From RGIG9115 sp045128915 (GTDB lineage: Bacteria; Bacillota; Clostridia; UBA1381), in the NCBI GenBank assembly GCA_045128915.1, contig JBGVIT010000067.1:62001-126000 (forward strand): a DNA stretch of 64,000 bases, given 5' to 3'. This document shows positions 62,245 to 64,000 of this stretch, piece by piece. The stretch's first letter is position 1. Each line of letters opens with the position of its first letter. A program made the position numbers and the translations under genes. The notes under the pieces are model-generated. The model did not search any database. It was not told where the DNA came from and saw nothing but the letters and a program-made list of their open reading frames with translations.

Positions 62245-63465
62245 TCAGTCTTCTATTCCGTTAGCCTTTTTCATCATTGCACGAACCTTAAGCGGCAATC
62301 CGAAAAGGTTAATAAAGCCTTCGGCATCTTTATGACTGTAAAGCTCCTGGCTGTCTCCGAATGATGCAATAGTTTCGTTATAAAGTGAATATGGTGACTT
62401 AGCGCCGGCAGGTGTACATGAGCCTTTATAAAGCTTAACCTTAACTTCACCTGTGACATACTTATCCATTTCATCATACATAGCGCTCATAGCTTCACGA
62501 AGCGGTGTAAACCATTTTCCGTCATATACAAGCTGTGAGAATTGAGTATGACTCATGCGCTTAAACGCTTGAGTGTCACGGTCAAGACAGAGATATTCAA
62601 GTTCCTGAAGTGCTGTATAAAGAATTGTACCACCGGGAGTTTCATAAACACCTCGGCTCTTCATTCCAACAAGTCTGTCTTCACATATATCAGCTATGCC
62701 GACACCATTTGCTCCGCCAAGCTCGTTGAGCTTTTCAACAAGAGCTCTTGGTGAAAGCTTTTCACCATCAATAGATACAGGTTCACCTGCTTCAAATCCT
62801 ATAGTAACATATGTAGCCTTATCAGGAGCCTTCTCAGGAGATACACCAAGCTTAAGCAATGAATCAAGCTGTGGTTCATTCCAAGGATCTTCAAGATCCA
62901 TACCTTCGTGACTGATATGCCATATATTACGGTCACGTGAATACAAATCTTTCTTAGTTACAGGAATTTCGATTCCATGAGCCTGAGCATAGTCAACAGC
63001 ATCCTCACGAGATTTAATATCCCAAATTCTCCAAGGAGCTATAATTTTAAGGCTCGGATCAAGAGCTTTTATACCAAGTTCAAAACGCACCTGGTCATTG
63101 CCCTTACCGGTAGCTCCATGACATATAGCAACTGCTCCCTCTTTATGAGCAATCTCAACTAATCTTTTTGCAATTATCGGGCGAGCATGAGAAGTTCCCA
63201 AAAGATATTTTCCCTCATATGCTGCACCTGATTTGAGTGTTGGGAAAATGTAATCCTTAACATACTCATCTCTCAAATCTTCTATGTAACACTTAAGCGC
63301 ACCTGAACGGATTGCTCTATCTTCAAGTCCGTCTGTTTCTTTTCCCTGACCAACATCGCCACATACACAGACTACATCATAATCATAATTTTCCTTAAGC
63401 CAGCTGATGATAATTGAAGTATCAAGTCCGCCGGAGTATGCAAGTACAACTTTTTCCTTTGCCAT
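62245..63465 (-). CDS. argG: Argininosuccinate synthase
   Basis: Joins citrulline and aspartate with ATP. The 406-residue protein shows the PP-loop VVLAYSGGLDTSIIISWLKE, GATGKGNDQVRFELG near residue 118, IIAPWR near 140, GIEIPVTKKDLYSRDRNIWH and ESRGVYETPGG-like KSRGVYETPGGTIL near 272. GGGAGG precedes the ATG by nine bases. First gene of the run, with a TTGATT-17-TATAAT promoter; divergent from ruvC. Confidence 0.97.
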   Translation of the reverse strand: MAKEKVVLAYSGGLDTSIIISWLKENYDYDVVCVCGDVGQGKETDGLEDRAIRSGALKCYIEDLRDEYVKDYIFPTLKSGAAYEGKYLLGTSHARPIIAKRLVEIAHKEGAVAICHGATGKGNDQVRFELGIKALDPSLKIIAPWRIWDIKSREDAVDYAQAHGIEIPVTKKDLYSRDRNIWHISHEGMDLEDPWNEPQLDSLLKLGVSPEKAPDKATYVTIGFEAGEPVSIDGEKLSPRALVEKLNELGGANGVGIADICEDRLVGMKSRGVYETPGGTILYTALQELEYLCLDRDTQAFKRMSHTQFSQLVYDGKWFTPLREAMSAMYDEMDKYVTGEVKVKLYKGSCTPAGAKSPYSLYNETIASFGDSQELYSHKDAEGFINLFGLPLKVRAMMKKANGIED

Positions 63466-63517
63466 TTCTAAAAACCTCCCAATTTTAAAAATTTCCTCTT
63501 GAAATTTTTCTTGTAAT

Positions 63518-63546
63518 ATTATATACTATAATCATCTATAAATCAA
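63518..63546 (-). promoter_or_regulatory. Promoter of argG
   Basis: Minus-strand TTGATT (63541-63546), 17-base spacer, TATAAT (63518-63523). Confidence 0.75.
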
Positions 63547-63603
63547 GTGATTATGCAAATTTTTGTCACTTTAATGAAGAATTATTTTTTATGCATATAT
63601 TTT

Positions 63604-63657
63604 TGTATATTATTCACATATAAGTTCGTTTTTTTACTAATAAATGAATATTATACA
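63604..63657. repeat. Inverted pair of 13-mers in the argG-ruvC divergent region
   Basis: TGTATATTATTCA (63604-63616) and TGAATATTATACA (63645-63657) are inverted copies differing only at the central base. Each is itself an imperfect TGAATA/TATTCA palindrome, reminiscent of an arginine-repressor box but with a 3-base rather than 4-base centre. They lie about 60-110 bases upstream of the argG promoter. Confidence 0.45.
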
Positions 63658-63673
63658 TCAAACAGGAGGAATT

Positions 63674-64000
63674 ATGCGTATATTAGGTATTGATCCCGGC
63701 TATGCAATCATCGGCGTTGGAGTAATTGACTACATAGGAAACAAATTCAAAACAGTTGCATATGATGCAATCACAACTGAAGCAGGTGTACCAACTCCCC
63801 AAAGACTGCAGAAAATTTTTACGGAGCTTAATGCTTATATTGATAAATATAAGCCTGATGCTGTTGCAGTCGAGGAGCTGTTTTTTAATTCGAACCAAAA
63901 AACAGCAATACACGTAGCACAAGCGCGTGGAGTAATTATAGTAAGCGCAGTAAATAAAGGAATAAGCCTTTATGAATACACACCATTGCAGATTAAGCAA
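63674..64000 (+). CDS. ruvC: Holliday junction resolvase RuvC, N-terminal part (cut by window edge)
   Basis: Endonuclease that resolves Holliday junctions with RuvAB. The first 109 codons are visible and open to the edge. They begin MRILGIDPGYAIIGVGVI with the first catalytic Asp in GIDPG (residue 7), and contain VEELFFNSNQKTAIHVAQAR with the catalytic Glu near 69. The ATG follows AGGAGGA at five bases. Downstream ruvA/ruvB would be expected, beyond the window. Confidence 0.96.
   Translation, partial: MRILGIDPGYAIIGVGVIDYIGNKFKTVAYDAITTEAGVPTPQRLQKIFTELNAYIDKYKPDAVAVEELFFNSNQKTAIHVAQARGVIIVSAVNKGISLYEYTPLQIKQ

Noticed and set aside
63604..63657. Firm call of an ArgR operator
   Set aside because: The palindromes have a 3-base centre and mismatches, unlike the usual arginine box, so only a repeat is annotated.
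63683..64000. Minus-strand open frame at the right edge
   Set aside because: It lies antisense to ruvC, whose catalytic motifs are clear.

Overview
The window is AT-rich DNA from a low-GC Gram-positive bacterium, most likely a gut-type member of the Clostridia. The evidence is ShineâDalgarno sites of the GGAGG/AAAGGA type with several TTG and GTG starts, near-consensus TTGACA-17-TATAAT promoters, a T-box leader, a ZTP riboswitch, S-layer-homology (SLH) proteins, and a purine pathway with a stand-alone AICAR transformylase next to a PurO-type IMP cyclohydrolase. I see no transposase, integrase, phage gene, rRNA or CRISPR array.

Region 1 (1-7963, minus strand) is a de novo purine operon read purE-purF-purM-purN-purO-AICARFT-purD-purL, with purL cut by the window edge. 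A ZTP (pfl) riboswitch with a terminator lies in front of purE, so the operon senses the intermediate ZMP/ZTP, which is the substrate of the AICAR transformylase it encodes. purD-purL has an extra promoter. The PurF homologue lacks the usual N-terminal cysteine.

Region 2 (8005-15930) holds folC, a tandem-OB single-stranded DNA-binding protein, a small phosphodiesterase, an orphan ECF-like sigma factor, a ClpE-type unfoldase, an aldo/keto reductase, a DUF4430 lipoprotein, and a five-tRNA transcript (Gly-Arg-His-Gln-Lys).

Region 3 (15959-20280) contains two divergent amino-acid-sensing leaders. On the minus strand, DAHP synthase is preceded by an undescribed-looking 35-codon leader peptide very rich in Phe and Tyr, a terminator, and an antiterminator segment inside the last leader codons. 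This is classic ribosome-mediated attenuation. On the plus strand, a T-box leader controls an unusual XRE-cupin-acyl-CoA-synthetase fusion.

Region 4 (20276-58560) is a large Gram-positive polysaccharide-utilisation locus. It has a YesM/YesN-like two-component system, a LplB/LplC/lipoprotein ABC importer without its own ATPase, a 2013-residue SLH surface protein, two tandem SLH-type paralogues of unknown function, a GH141-like beta-helix protein, a carbohydrate-binding protein joined through an A10 tract to an esterase, several divergent glycosidase-like proteins, a GH3 beta-glucosidase, an AraC regulator and a divergent GH2 beta-galactosidase. Surface proteins would bind and cleave a complex glycan, the importer would take up oligosaccharides, and the cytoplasmic enzymes would finish the job. 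Transporter and regulator types resemble the rhamnogalacturonan system of Bacillus subtilis, but the substrate cannot be read from sequence.

Region 5 (58604-64000) returns to housekeeping genes: mnmM, an argG-argH-rluB-proC run on the minus strand, and the start of ruvC on the plus strand.
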